Shown here: in pieces, positions 43,012 through 50,988 of the stretch
Numbering within the stretch: position 1 is the first letter of the stretch
Layout: each line of letters starts with the position of its first letter
Origin: Clostridiaceae bacterium
GTDB lineage: Bacteria > Bacillota > Clostridia > Oscillospirales > Butyricicoccaceae
Direction of reading: 5' to 3'
Length of the DNA: 64,000 nucleotides
Assembly (NCBI GenBank): GCA_009911355.1
Contig: QXXE01000018.1
Coordinates: 1-64,000 of the forward strand
Notes under the pieces: model-generated
The model's input: the letters and a program-made list of their open reading frames with translations, nothing else
Told to the model about the DNA's origin: nothing
Databases searched by the model: none
Translations under genes and position numbers: made by a program

Positions 43012-44865
43012 TTACACACCTCCGATGCCGCCGCTCAATTTCCGCCACCCCTTCCGGCGGGTTGCTTGTCCCGTTCCCGGCTCCGGCTTCTGGAGAGGCG
43101 GGTTGTAGATTTCCAGCGCGGCGGTCGCGTAGTTTCGCAGGTCCAGCGGCTCGTTGCGCTTGTATCCCTCGTCCCGCAGCACCCAGGAGACAGTCATTTT
43201 CCCCTTGCGGAACCGCGTGATTTTCATTTCGCTTGCCAGCCCCTTGAAGTAGGTCGCGTCATACCCGGCCCCCTCGTCGGACGGGAAATGGCAGTAGTTC
43301 GGCCCCCGCTCGGTAACGCGCAAGCGCTGGTAGATGAAATCCTTCCCGGCGTCAACGCCGATGGTGAACAGCGGCGTCTTGACCCGGTTATCCGTGGACG
43401 GGTTGCGGATGTACGGCACGCCCTGTCCGCCCTTGCCCTTGATGGCGAACACATAGCGGTTGAACTTGTCCACGGTGAAGCTGTAGACCTGGTTGGACCT
43501 GTAGCCGCTGTCGATGCACGCGGCGGAAATATAAAGCGCCGTTCCATCCTTCTTGTGAAACGGCGTCAGCAGAAAAGCGTCCAGATTTTCCCACACGGGA
43601 TTTTCCATTGTGTCCCCGATGATTTTCTGATAGCGGATGCCCCAGCTCTCCTTGCCGACGCCCCAGCCCACAACCTCGACCTCGAAACGGTCCGCCTGCA
43701 CGTCCACGCCCGCCGTCAGCACCAGCACGTCGTCCGGCACCTCTGCGCCGTATAGCTCCCGCCGTGTGATAAGCGCGTCCTCGTCCACCCGGTCGCCCGG
43801 CTCTTCCCACGTCTCGCCCAGCTCCGTGTTGACCCACGTTTTCATCTTCTCCGGGTCCCCCTGGCGCAGAAGCTCGGTAGCAAGCTGGTGTTTCTCCACA
43901 ACTTCGTGCCAGCCGCAGAAGTTGGAGGCCAGCGTATTCAGGTGGAAGCCCCGCGCCTCGGCGTTCGGATTCTTCGCCACGAAATGGCCGTGCTTGCCCT
44001 GGCGCTTCCATTCGTACTCCCCGAATACCTCCCCGCACCGTTCACACTCGTACAGGATGGGCTTTGTCAGGTCGTCCTTGTCAAATTTGACTTGGCTCCA
44101 CACAAGCGGCTGGAAATGCCCGCACCCAGGGCAAGGCACATTCCACTCTTCCATGGTGCTGTTCAAAAACTCTTTTTCAATCCTGCTGTGTCCCTTGATG
44201 GTCGGCGTGGAGACGATAACCGTTTTCTTGTCCCAAAAGGTCGTCTGCCTCTTTTGGGCCAGCAGCAGCGGGTCCCCCTCCGTCCCGGCGCTCTCCGGGT
44301 AGCCGTCCACCTCGTCGGCCAGCAAAACCTTGATGGGCCGCATACGCAGGCCCACGGGGCTGTTTGCTCCCACGATGGTCACATGACCGCCGGGGAAGTT
44401 TTTCTTTAGAATGGTGTTTCCGCTGTACCGGCTCTTGGTGTCCACCAGCGCGGACAGCACCGGCATATCCCGAATCATGGGCGCAAGGAAGTCCTTGGAA
44501 AGCGCCTGCGCCATATCAAGGGTAGGCTCCATCACCATCACCGGCGCGGGGTAGTAGTGCATATAGTAGCCCAGCACGTTCATCAGCATGGCCGTCTTTC
44601 CTATTTGCGCGGCGCTCATAATGACCACCTTGCGGATATGATGATTCCCGATGGCGTCCATGATTTCCCGCTGGTAGGGCGCGTTGTCCGTGTTCCAGCG
44701 CCCAGGCGCGGCGGCGCTCTCCGCTGATATTACCCGGTATGTGTCCGCCCACTTGGATAGGGTCAGCGCGGGCGGCGGTTTCAGCAGCGCGGCGCAGCGG
44801 GCGAACATCGCTTCCGTCTGCGGCGCAAGCTCAACAATCCACGCCCTAACTTCTCTTGTGTTCAT
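43012..44865 (-). CDS. Terminase large subunit, GpA family
   Basis: The 617-aa protein starts MNTREVRAWIVELAP; upstream codons lack a ribosome site. Walker A-like SAAQIGKT (residues 84-91), Walker B region IKVLLADEVDGYP, a zinc-ribbon (CPGCGH...CERCG) and a nuclease domain with VDVQADRFEVEV and DSGYRSNQVY are present. It translocates and cuts DNA with the Nu1-like small subunit. GpA-type terminases usually make cohesive ends. Confidence 0.92.
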   Translation of the reverse strand: MNTREVRAWIVELAPQTEAMFARCAALLKPPPALTLSKWADTYRVISAESAAAPGRWNTDNAPYQREIMDAIGNHHIRKVVIMSAAQIGKTAMLMNVLGYYMHYYPAPVMVMEPTLDMAQALSKDFLAPMIRDMPVLSALVDTKSRYSGNTILKKNFPGGHVTIVGANSPVGLRMRPIKVLLADEVDGYPESAGTEGDPLLLAQKRQTTFWDKKTVIVSTPTIKGHSRIEKEFLNSTMEEWNVPCPGCGHFQPLVWSQVKFDKDDLTKPILYECERCGEVFGEYEWKRQGKHGHFVAKNPNAEARGFHLNTLASNFCGWHEVVEKHQLATELLRQGDPEKMKTWVNTELGETWEEPGDRVDEDALITRRELYGAEVPDDVLVLTAGVDVQADRFEVEVVGWGVGKESWGIRYQKIIGDTMENPVWENLDAFLLTPFHKKDGTALYISAACIDSGYRSNQVYSFTVDKFNRYVFAIKGKGGQGVPYIRNPSTDNRVKTPLFTIGVDAGKDFIYQRLRVTERGPNYCHFPSDEGAGYDATYFKGLASEMKITRFRKGKMTVSWVLRDEGYKRNEPLDLRNYATAALEIYNPPLQKPEPGTGQATRRKGWRKLSGGIGGV

Positions 44866-44981
44866 CGTTCCTGTCCTTCCCGCTCCCGCCGGGCGGCAGC
44901 TGCCCCCGCACGCACCGGGGGAATGGGCAGAATACCCGCCGGTCGCTGATTCTGTTTGCCCATATGCACCCTTCGCACGGG

Positions 44982-45467
44982 TCAACCGCTTTCTTCTTCA
45001 TCGTCGCCCTCCGCCAGCGCAAGGAGCGTCCGGTAGTCGGACAGCTCTTCCAGCGCCTCGTCCACGGCCCGTTTCATTTCGTCGAAAATCTCCGCCTGGT
45101 TGCCCTCCATCTGTGCCAGGCGCGGGGAGAGCTTGGCGGGCAGCATCAGGAGCTTTGCGCGGATATTCAGGCACATGGTCTTGATGCCCTTTTCGATTTC
45201 CTCCGAGCTGTGCAGCGTCCCCCGCCGCAGGTCGTTCTCCATATCCGCCGCTTCCCGCTTGGCGCGGGTGAGCAGCGCCCGCTCGTCGTTCAGGTCTGTT
45301 TTCCCGGTCCCCTTCCGCAGATACATGATGTACCGCGTGATGGTCGGTTTCATTTCATACAGGCCGGGCAGTCTCTCGCTGATGATTCCCTCGTCACGCA
45401 ACTGCCGGACCCGGCGCGGCGTCAGCGCCAGCCAGTCCGCCACGGCTTCGCAGGTATACAGTTTCAC
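44982..45467 (-). CDS. Terminase small subunit, Nu1-like
   Basis: The 161-aa reading from the GTG has AGAGGTG upstream and overlaps the previous stop (GTGA). The N-terminus is a MerR-like winged HTH (TCEAVADWLALTPRRVRQLRDEGII in part), as in lambda Nu1, followed by a long helical part. It recognises the packaging site and recruits GpA. The stretch 44866-44981 holds a zinc-finger-like short frame that I could not support as a gene. Confidence 0.85.
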   Translation of the reverse strand: MKLYTCEAVADWLALTPRRVRQLRDEGIISERLPGLYEMKPTITRYIMYLRKGTGKTDLNDERALLTRAKREAADMENDLRRGTLHSSEEIEKGIKTMCLNIRAKLLMLPAKLSPRLAQMEGNQAEIFDEMKRAVDEALEELSDYRTLLALAEGDDEEESG

Positions 45468-45703
45468 GGCCCCCACCTCTTTCCCAATAGATAAGTGGCT
45501 ATGGCGATTATCATAGTCGCAACCGCGAACATTGCCAGCATTTCAATTAGTGACAGTCCCAGCAGCGCCGCCGCAGCGGTAGCGCCCGCTATAACAAGCG
45601 TCACCGGCACGATTCCCCATACCGGCCCGCCCAGGATTGCCGCCGTCATAAGCAGTACGGCCAGAAGCAGACCGCCGCCGAATATTACGATTGCGTGCGT
45701 CAC
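45464..45703 (-). CDS. Small phage membrane protein
   Basis: The 79-aa protein is almost wholly hydrophobic, with about three membrane segments (IFGGGLLLAVLLMTAAILGG, VPVTLVIAGATAAAALLG, LAMFAVATMIIAIATYLL). It is encoded between the two terminase-type genes with overlapping ends. The function is unknown. Confidence 0.65.
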   Translation of the reverse strand: MTHAIVIFGGGLLLAVLLMTAAILGGPVWGIVPVTLVIAGATAAAALLGLSLIEMLAMFAVATMIIAIATYLLGKRWGP

Positions 45704-46446
45704 TGTTCGTCCTCCAACTCTTTCCCCGGCGGGTCGCCGGATTCCTCCAGGTCGCCCACGTCCACGCTGCCAGAAGCCCGCATCCGCAGGATGTCCAGCC
45801 GCTCCCGCTCCATGGCAAGGCGGGCCGCGCTCTCGTCCAGCCCCCGCAGGCTGTCCGTGATTTTGGCGATACGCCCCTGTACCTTGTAAAGCGCCTCCTG
45901 CAAACTCTGGGCCCGCTTAAAGGCGCTGTCGGAAAATCGCATGGTCGTGTTGTTCTTCCCGCGTATCTCCGTCATGGCGCTAAGATATACCGCGCCCTCT
46001 TCGGCCTTTTCGTACTCCGCGATTTTTTCCAGTATCTTATGCTCGCGGAATTTCAGTATCTTCATTTCGTGTTCCAACGCGGCCCGAACCTCCAGCGGTG
46101 TTTTCTCCACAATCTCCCGCTCTTGGTCCGTGAGCATATCAAGAAAGACGGCGCTGTACGCTCCGTCTTTTTCTGCGTTCTTATTTCCCGTTGGTGCTCC
46201 CGGATGGGACCCCGCTGCATTTTTCTTTCCTTTACTATTTTTGTTCCCCGGCTGTCCGCCTCGCTTCTTCTTCGGTGGAGGCGGCACAGCTTCGTCCCAT
46301 TTATACTTGCTCTTCCAGTTCCGCAAGGTCTGACGCTTCACGCCCAGCCGGTCGGCCAACTCTGCCAGATTGACTTCCTCGCCACGGCTCCGGCGCTCTA
46401 TGTATTCAGCCCTGGCGGTATCACGCTCCGCGCTCCGCCTCGCCAC
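45700..46446 (-). CDS. Second terminase small subunit-like protein with HTH
   Basis: The 248-aa protein has an N-terminal HTH (NLAELADRLGVKRQTLRNWKSKYKW in parts), a Lys/Gly/Asn linker (GQPGNKNSKGKKNAAG) and a long helical domain. The linker followed by PTGNKNAEKDGAYS is typical of XtmA/PBSX-type small terminases. Since a Nu1-type subunit is also present, one of the two may act otherwise. It is the first gene of the late operon. Confidence 0.78.
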   Translation of the reverse strand: MARRSAERDTARAEYIERRSRGEEVNLAELADRLGVKRQTLRNWKSKYKWDEAVPPPPKKKRGGQPGNKNSKGKKNAAGSHPGAPTGNKNAEKDGAYSAVFLDMLTDQEREIVEKTPLEVRAALEHEMKILKFREHKILEKIAEYEKAEEGAVYLSAMTEIRGKNNTTMRFSDSAFKRAQSLQEALYKVQGRIAKITDSLRGLDESAARLAMERERLDILRMRASGSVDVGDLEESGDPPGKELEDEQ

Positions 46447-46540
46447 AGCGCCGCACCCCCTCTAATGGTAACGGCCCGCGCCGCCTACATATATACCCCG
46501 CGTGGAAACGTAGGGCTTCGGCGGACACGGGCACGAAAAC

Positions 46541-46576
46541 AGAAAAGCCCGCAGCGTTTCCGCCGCAGGCTAAAAA
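46541..46576 (-). terminator. Leftward terminator upstream of the late operon
   Basis: AGCCCGCAGC (46546-46555) and GCCGCAGGCT (46562-46571) pair. On the minus strand the stem is followed by TTTTCTGTTTT. It lies 95 bp before the first late gene and could be part of an antitermination-controlled leader. Confidence 0.6.
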
Positions 46577-46916
46577 TTCATACTATCAATCTATCACGAA
46601 AATCGGGACACGGTGTGCCACTTCCTGAAAATTCATAATTTGTTCACAACTCGGCCTCAATTTTTATCCCCCCATTTTTTCAGGCCCCCTTATTTTTTCA
46701 GGTCAGCGCGGGGGAAGCCGAAAAAAATTCTTCATACCTAAAAAAATCCTGCGCTCACGGACCCGCAGGCGGCGAGGGGTGCCCAGGGAGTACCTACGCC
46801 CTCGCGCGCGGTTTGAATCGCGCCCGTGCGCGTATGTGTTGAATCTTGCGCGGGCGTGTATGGCCGTCCGGCGTGGCCGGGCCGGGCCGGTCCCCGTCTC
46901 CCGGTCCAGGCCGGGC
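46577..46916. other. Non-coding region upstream of the late operon
   Basis: A+T-rich to about 46730, with two CCCCC-ATTTTTTCAGG-like direct repeats (46668-46702). The rest is G+C-rich. No gene is supported. The late promoter may lie here, but no consensus pair was found, as expected for an activator-dependent promoter. Confidence 0.4.
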
Positions 46917-47400
46917 CGGGTCCGGCTGGCTGATGGGGGGTAGGGGGGAGTATATATCAAGCTACCAGGAGACTATACCGCGCGCATAAAACCCCCTTCG
47001 GCGCGTCTGGCCGGGTCCAGGTCCGGCTCTTTGGCGGGTCCGGCGTGCGCGTCTTGCGATGCCGTTTTCAATCTCCGCCGCAATGCCACCAGCAGCGGCC
47101 CCCGGTCCGGGCGCGGGTCCGGGTCCGGCTTATGCAGGCCGGGCGGGTCCGTGTCCCGCTCCAGGCGGAGCAGGCCGGGCGGGTCAGGCGTGGTCCTCCG
47201 GCCCCGTTGCCGGTCCAGTCCGGCGAGGTCCGGCGCGGGTCCATGCTCCCGGCGCTCCCGTGGTCCGGCGCGGTCCTCCGGTCCGGCTCCCGGTCCTGGC
47301 CGGGTCCAGGTCCAGAGCGGGCGGGCGGTCCTGGTCCGGGTCCGGCGCGGTCCTCCGGTCCTGGTCCGGCTCCTGGTCCGGCGCGGCCATTTCCGAAAGC
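46917..47400 (+). repeat. Strand-biased GGTCCGG array
   Basis: The heptamer GGTCCGG occurs 13 times between 46919 and 47382, always on this strand, and the reverse form CCGGACC was not seen. Many further GGTCC and GGGTCC copies fill the gaps. Open frames across it give only Gly/Pro/Arg low-complexity text, so it is probably non-coding. It may be a packaging site, recombination hot-spot or replication element (inference). Confidence 0.6.
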
Positions 47401-47812
47401 AACCGCGATTTTTCCGCCCCCTACACCGGGCCGAAAATTTCCAGCGATTTTCCCGGCGAGGTATTTTACGCGCACGGTCTAAGTCTTGTTTCCTGGTATA
47501 TTAACGCCCCCCTATAGTCCCCCCACGGCTGGTAAAAATTAACTGGAAATTCTGGAGGCTTCCCCGGCGCAAATGTTCCGGCTTTCGCCGTTTTCGCCAA
47601 AAAACACCCCGCATTTTTTGTGCAAAAATATTTCCCCAGTCCCCCTATAGGGGGGACGTGGGGAACGGTTTCAGGGGGGGTTGACGGCGCGAAAATCCGC
47701 CGCTATTATGCGAGGCAAGCCCAGGCCGCACGGCCCCGGCCCAGCAGACCGCCGCCGGTCCTGTAATGCGGACCCGGCGCGGCGCGGTATCCTTGCGCCG
47801 GACCGTAGAACG
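47401..47812. other. Non-coding gap with a perfect CCCCCTATAGGGGG palindrome
   Basis: The palindrome lies at 47641-47654. A related CCCCCCTATAG occurs at about 47507-47517. No gene is supported. Confidence 0.45.
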
Positions 47813-47943
47813 GCACTCTATTGTGCCATGTGTCCAAAGCAAGTGGCACTCTGTTGTGCAATTCGCCAAACTTGAAAAAACCACTTGACAACAGCACAAC
47901 AGAGTGCTAAGATGCAGACATCCCGAACGGCACAACAGAGTGC
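47813..47943. promoter_or_regulatory. Four-site operator cluster, GCACTCTRTTGTGC
   Basis: Two sites run rightward (47813-47826, 47846-47859) and two are inverted (47894-47907, 47930-47943). Each is a 14-bp near-dyad, GCAC-N6-GTGC. The third lies entirely inside the spacer of the early promoter. A 12/14 match recurs in the promoter of the ribbon-helix-helix gene (52512-52525). Confidence 0.75.
47885..47913 (+). promoter_or_regulatory. Early rightward promoter
   Basis: TTGACA (47885-47890)-17-TAAGAT (47908-47913), with an operator filling the spacer. It should drive the + strand genes from 48142. The roughly 220-nt leader contains stems such as CTGGGG.GACGT/ACGTC.CACCCCAG (near 48070-48101). 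Confidence 0.75.
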
Positions 47944-48141
47944 CAAACGGAACAGCACCTTGACAACCTACACGGCCACCGCCCCGGCAAGAACACGGGC
48001 GGCGTCAGTTGAACGCACAACAGCGACTGCAAGCGGCTAAAGACTTGCGGACCTCCCACCCCTGCAAGGCCCTGGGGGACGTGCCTAAAACGTCCCACCC
48101 CAGCCCGCAAGGGCAAATAACCTGACAGGAGGGGAAAGGGC

Positions 48142-48267
48142 ATGGACGAGATGACAAGCCAAGAACTGAATCAGTTTTTGGAGGCCATTGCGGAACTTGT
48201 GGAGCTGAAAGCCACAACGCCGCAGGAAGCCGCCGAAATCATTCGGGGCAAGAAAATCAAGGCATAA
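48142..48267 (+). CDS. 41-aa early phage protein
   Basis: It reads MDEMTSQELNQFLEAIAE to IIRGKKIKA, a helical, charged peptide. AGGAGGGGAAAGGG lies just before the ATG. It is the first gene after the early promoter. No family was recognised. Confidence 0.65.
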   Translation: MDEMTSQELNQFLEAIAELVELKATTPQEAAEIIRGKKIKA

Positions 48268-48310
48268 AAAATAGGCCCGGCGGGTAGCAGCCGCCGAACC
48301 TATGCCCCAA

Positions 48311-48340
48311 GGAGGCCGCGAGCCTGTCCAAGCGGCCTCC
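48311..48340 (+). other. Intergenic hairpin between early genes
   Basis: GGAGGCCGC (48311-48319) pairs perfectly with GCGGCCTCC (48332-48340). No T-run follows, so it is not a simple terminator. The segment just before the next start (about 48386-48425) resembles 49791-49835. Confidence 0.6.
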
Positions 48341-48425
48341 CCCTCACGGGATACCCAAAGCATACCACACCCCGCCGAATAAATCAACATCACGACAGGC
48401 CAGCAGGCCGGAAAGGAAAACGAAC

Positions 48426-48587
48426 ATGACACTTTGCATGGTTTTTTACATGATGGAAGGGCTTGAAACTGCCCATCAAAAAGTTTTTGCCGATTCTGCG
48501 CAAGAGGCAGCGGACAAAATCAGAGCAAGGAAAGACGTTCTTGACATTTTCGCCGTGTATCTTCCCGTTACGGAAAGTTGGAAATAA
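48426..48587 (+). CDS. 53-aa early phage protein
   Basis: It starts MTLCMVFYMMEGLETAHQ and ends FAVYLPVTESWK. GGAAAGG precedes the ATG at good spacing. The composition is ordinary protein with a helical middle. Unknown function. Confidence 0.6.
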   Translation: MTLCMVFYMMEGLETAHQKVFADSAQEAADKIRARKDVLDIFAVYLPVTESWK

Positions 48588-48675
48588 CCCCCGTCTGACG
48601 ATGGCCCGCCGGTCACGGGAAACCAAAGCCCGGAACATATCAACCCAACCCCAAAATTTACAGGAGGTTTTTACC

Positions 48676-49698
48676 ATGACAAACACGGAAATTATCGCCA
48701 ACACCCTGAAAGCCCGCGGCATGACGGACGACCAGCTCCAGCAGCTTTTGACCGCCTATAACGGCGACCTGCCTTTTCACACCGCGCCGGAGTGGTCCCG
48801 CCGTGGCTACCACGTCAAGACCGACGCCAAGCCCGTTTTTGACTGCTACCTCTGGAAGCACACCAGCAAGCCCAGCCGCGCCGCCGTCGAGGCCGCACAG
48901 GAGGCGGGCGAGGATGTCCCGGAGAACTCCCCGCACTTCTACAAGAAGCTGTCAAACATCTACAGCTTTGCCCAAGTGGAGAAGAACGCCCCCGCGCCGG
49001 ACCTGGCGACCATCAAGGCCCGGTTTGGCAACCTGCCCGGCCTGGTCCTGAAAGTCAAGGGCGAAAAGACCGGCGCGCCCAACGTCTGGTTTACCGGCGA
49101 CGTGGAGAAGTACGCCGACGAAATCAAGGCGGCGGGCGGCATCTGGAGCAAGAAGAAATCCGCCTACTGGGTAAAGCCCAGCGCGGCCCCGGCGGAGGAC
49201 AAGCCCGCCGCGCCGGTCCCCTCCATCATGGAGGACGCCCCCGCCGCCCCGGCTCCGATGCAGGCCCGGCCCGCGTTCACCCTTCCCCCGGTCCGTCTGG
49301 CGCTCCCCGCCCCGGCGCGGCTCCTGGCGCTTCCCGCTCCCAAAACGGACCCGGAACCGGCCCCCGCGCCGGTCCCCGGTCCCTGGAAGAAATGCAGCTT
49401 CTACACCATCCGCCGCAACAAAGAGGACGACAAACAGAAGCCGCACAAGGTAGACGGCTACACCGACGGCATTTATAACTACTACGCCATCGGCACAAAA
49501 TCCAAAACCTGGTACGTTATCCACCCGGTCTATGGCCTGTCCATCGTCTGGATGGAGACACGGCAAGCCGCCCAGGCCCGCGCCCTGGAGCTGTCCGACA
49601 AAATCCGCGACATGGCATCCAAGCCGGACGCCCGCCTGCAAGCCTACGCCGACATGATGAAAGCGGCCCAGGACGGCGGCAACCTGTCCCTGTTCTAA
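48676..49698 (+). CDS. Early phage protein with ArdC-like DNA-interaction features
   Basis: The 340-aa protein has its start set by CAGGAGG 9 nt upstream. Residues 1-110 resemble ssDNA-binding-like domains of plasmid antirestriction and conjugation proteins (LLTAYNGDLPFHTAPEW, FDCYLWKHTSKPSR). A central GGIWSKKKSAYWVKP motif is related to FKWSRKNEAWQR in the protein at 50989. A long Ala/Pro linker (165-225) leads to a C-terminal domain (FYTIRRNKED, YVIHPVYGLSIVWM). It may act in early takeover or antirestriction, but this is inference. Confidence 0.65.
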   Translation: MTNTEIIANTLKARGMTDDQLQQLLTAYNGDLPFHTAPEWSRRGYHVKTDAKPVFDCYLWKHTSKPSRAAVEAAQEAGEDVPENSPHFYKKLSNIYSFAQVEKNAPAPDLATIKARFGNLPGLVLKVKGEKTGAPNVWFTGDVEKYADEIKAAGGIWSKKKSAYWVKPSAAPAEDKPAAPVPSIMEDAPAAPAPMQARPAFTLPPVRLALPAPARLLALPAPKTDPEPAPAPVPGPWKKCSFYTIRRNKEDDKQKPHKVDGYTDGIYNYYAIGTKSKTWYVIHPVYGLSIVWMETRQAAQARALELSDKIRDMASKPDARLQAYADMMKAAQDGGNLSLF

Positions 49699-49702
49699 GT
49701 AA

Positions 49703-49775
49703 GCCCGCAAGGCCGACGGCATCCGCCGCCGCTGGTGCAAGCCCAGCCGCCGGACAACCCCGGCGGGCGCTCATG
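49703..49775 (+). repeat. Intercistronic repeat, copy 1
   Basis: It starts GCCCGCAAGGCCGACGGC. The stem-loop GCTGG-TGCAAGC-CCAGC is followed by GCCGCCGG/CCGGCGGGC. It lies directly after a stop codon. The tail differs from other copies and instead resembles 48386-48425. Confidence 0.85.
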
Positions 49776-49835
49776 GGGAACCATCCCCGCAACATCCACC
49801 ACCATGACAGGCAAACAGGCCGGAAAGGACACAGC

Positions 49836-49991
49836 ATGAAAAGAGAAAAATGGACAGCAGAGGAACTAATCGACGGGATTAAATATTGCGGATGTAGATA
49901 CGTTACAGGGGACAGCCTGAACGAAGTAATAGAAAATGCTTTAGCGGAAAACTTTGAAGATTTCGATATTACTTGGGAAATTATTGAATGA
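49836..49991 (+). CDS. 51-aa early phage protein, A+T-rich
   Basis: It reads MKREKWTAEELIDGIKYC to FEDFDITWEIIE. It is visibly richer in A and T than its neighbours, hinting at separate origin. GGAAAGG lies before the ATG. It is bounded by repeat copies 1 and 2. Unknown function. Confidence 0.65.
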   Translation: MKREKWTAEELIDGIKYCGCRYVTGDSLNEVIENALAENFEDFDITWEIIE

Positions 49992-49996
49992 CTACA

Positions 49997-50100
49997 GCCC
50001 GCAAGGCCGACGGCATCCGCCGCCGCTGGTGCAAGCCCAGCCGCCCGGCATCCGGGCGGGCGCTCATGGGCCACAAAACCCAAAACCACAAAACGGAGGT
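49997..50100 (+). repeat. Intercistronic repeat, copy 2
   Basis: Same opening; the second stem is GCCGCCCGG/CCGGGCGGGC with loop CAT, then GCTCATGGGCCACAAAACCC and ending in ACAAAACGGAGGT, which is the ribosome site of the next gene. Confidence 0.9.
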
Positions 50101-50107
50101 ATCACCC

Positions 50108-50320
50108 ATGACCAGAGAACAGCTAAACGCCAAACTTGACCGCACTGACATTAGCGGCATCGGCGTGGAGTGCATAGCCGCCAACGGCTCCACGGTTTAT
50201 TATTTCTATGAGGACTTCGACGGCCCTGTAACCGGTATTGAAAGAGCTATGAAACAGCTCTACCCGCTGATGGACAAGGGCAAAATCCAAAAACTTACAT
50301 TCATTGAGCGTCGCCACTAA
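50108..50320 (+). CDS. 70-aa early phage protein
   Basis: It reads MTREQLNAKLDRTDISGI to LMDKGKIQKLTFIERRH. ACGGAGGT lies 7 nt upstream. An alpha/beta pattern with a VYYFYEDFDGP strand. No family was recognised. It is bounded by repeats on both sides. Confidence 0.7.
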   Translation: MTREQLNAKLDRTDISGIGVECIAANGSTVYYFYEDFDGPVTGIERAMKQLYPLMDKGKIQKLTFIERRH

Positions 50321-50326
50321 TCAACC

Positions 50327-50428
50327 GCCCGCAAGGCCGACGGCATCCGCCGCCGCTGGTGCAAGCCCAGCCGCCCACACCGGGCGGGCGCTCATGGGCC
50401 GAAAAACCCAAAACCACAAAACGGAGGT
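50327..50428 (+). repeat. Intercistronic repeat, copy 3
   Basis: The second stem is shorter here: GCCGCCC, loop ACACC, GGGCGGGC. The pairing is kept although bases were lost on both arms. It ends in ACGGAGGT before the next gene. Confidence 0.9.
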
Positions 50429-50435
50429 ACACAGA

Positions 50436-50879
50436 ATGGCAGCAGTTGAAAGAATCGTCCCCGGCACCTTCTCCAAGGTCCCCGGCGGATATGAGCAGAA
50501 GGTTGACGAGCGCACAAAAATTTTTGTCCCGGATATGTGCGCGGCCAGCTTCATCCCCGAAACCGGCGAGCTTCACGGCCACGCCCCCGACTATGACGCG
50601 CTGGAAACGGCCAAGGCTCCCGCCGTCCAGGCGGACAAGCCCGGCGAGTATGCCTATTACTACGAGACACAGCACGCGCCCACCGGCTGCGACTTCTCCG
50701 CCGACCTGGCCTATTATGGCAAGCATTATTTTCTGCGCCCACTCCGCGACGGCCTGCCCCGGCTCCATGGGCGCGGCATCACCTACGACGAGGAACGCGG
50801 CACCTACACGGTCACGCTCCGCGCCTATGACAAAATCAAGGAACAATACCGCATCAAGAAAGAAATGTGCTTCGACTGA
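50436..50879 (+). CDS. 147-aa early phage protein
   Basis: The start (MAAVERIVPGTFSKVPGG) is 7 nt after ACGGAGGT. The C-terminus has HYFLRPLRDGLPRLHGRGI and YTVTLRAYDKIKEQY. No family was recognised. It lies in a repeat-bounded cassette. Confidence 0.7.
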   Translation: MAAVERIVPGTFSKVPGGYEQKVDERTKIFVPDMCAASFIPETGELHGHAPDYDALETAKAPAVQADKPGEYAYYYETQHAPTGCDFSADLAYYGKHYFLRPLRDGLPRLHGRGITYDEERGTYTVTLRAYDKIKEQYRIKKEMCFD

Positions 50880-50984
50880 CCCGCAAGGCCGACGGCATCC
50901 GCCGCCGCTGGTGCAAGTCCAGCCGCCCGGCATCCGGGCGGGCGCTCATGGGCCACAAACCCAAAATCAAAACACGGGAGGAAA
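50880..50984 (+). repeat. Intercistronic repeat, copy 4
   Basis: Opens CCCGCAAGGCC directly at the stop codon. First loop is TGCAAGT (C to T relative to copies 1-3). Second stem is GCCGCCCGG/CCGGGCGGGC. It ends in CACGGGAGGAAATGC before the start at 50989. Confidence 0.9.
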
Positions 50985-50988
50985 TGCT

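Noticed and set aside
47031-47517. Several overlapping frames rich in Gly, Pro and Arg in the GGTCCGG array
   Set aside because: They are open in several frames and both strands only because of G+C-rich repeats; no start signals or protein-like composition.
47813-47943. CRISPR array from repeated 14-bp units
   Set aside because: Units are too short, occur in both orientations and overlap a promoter; there are no regular spacers or cas genes.
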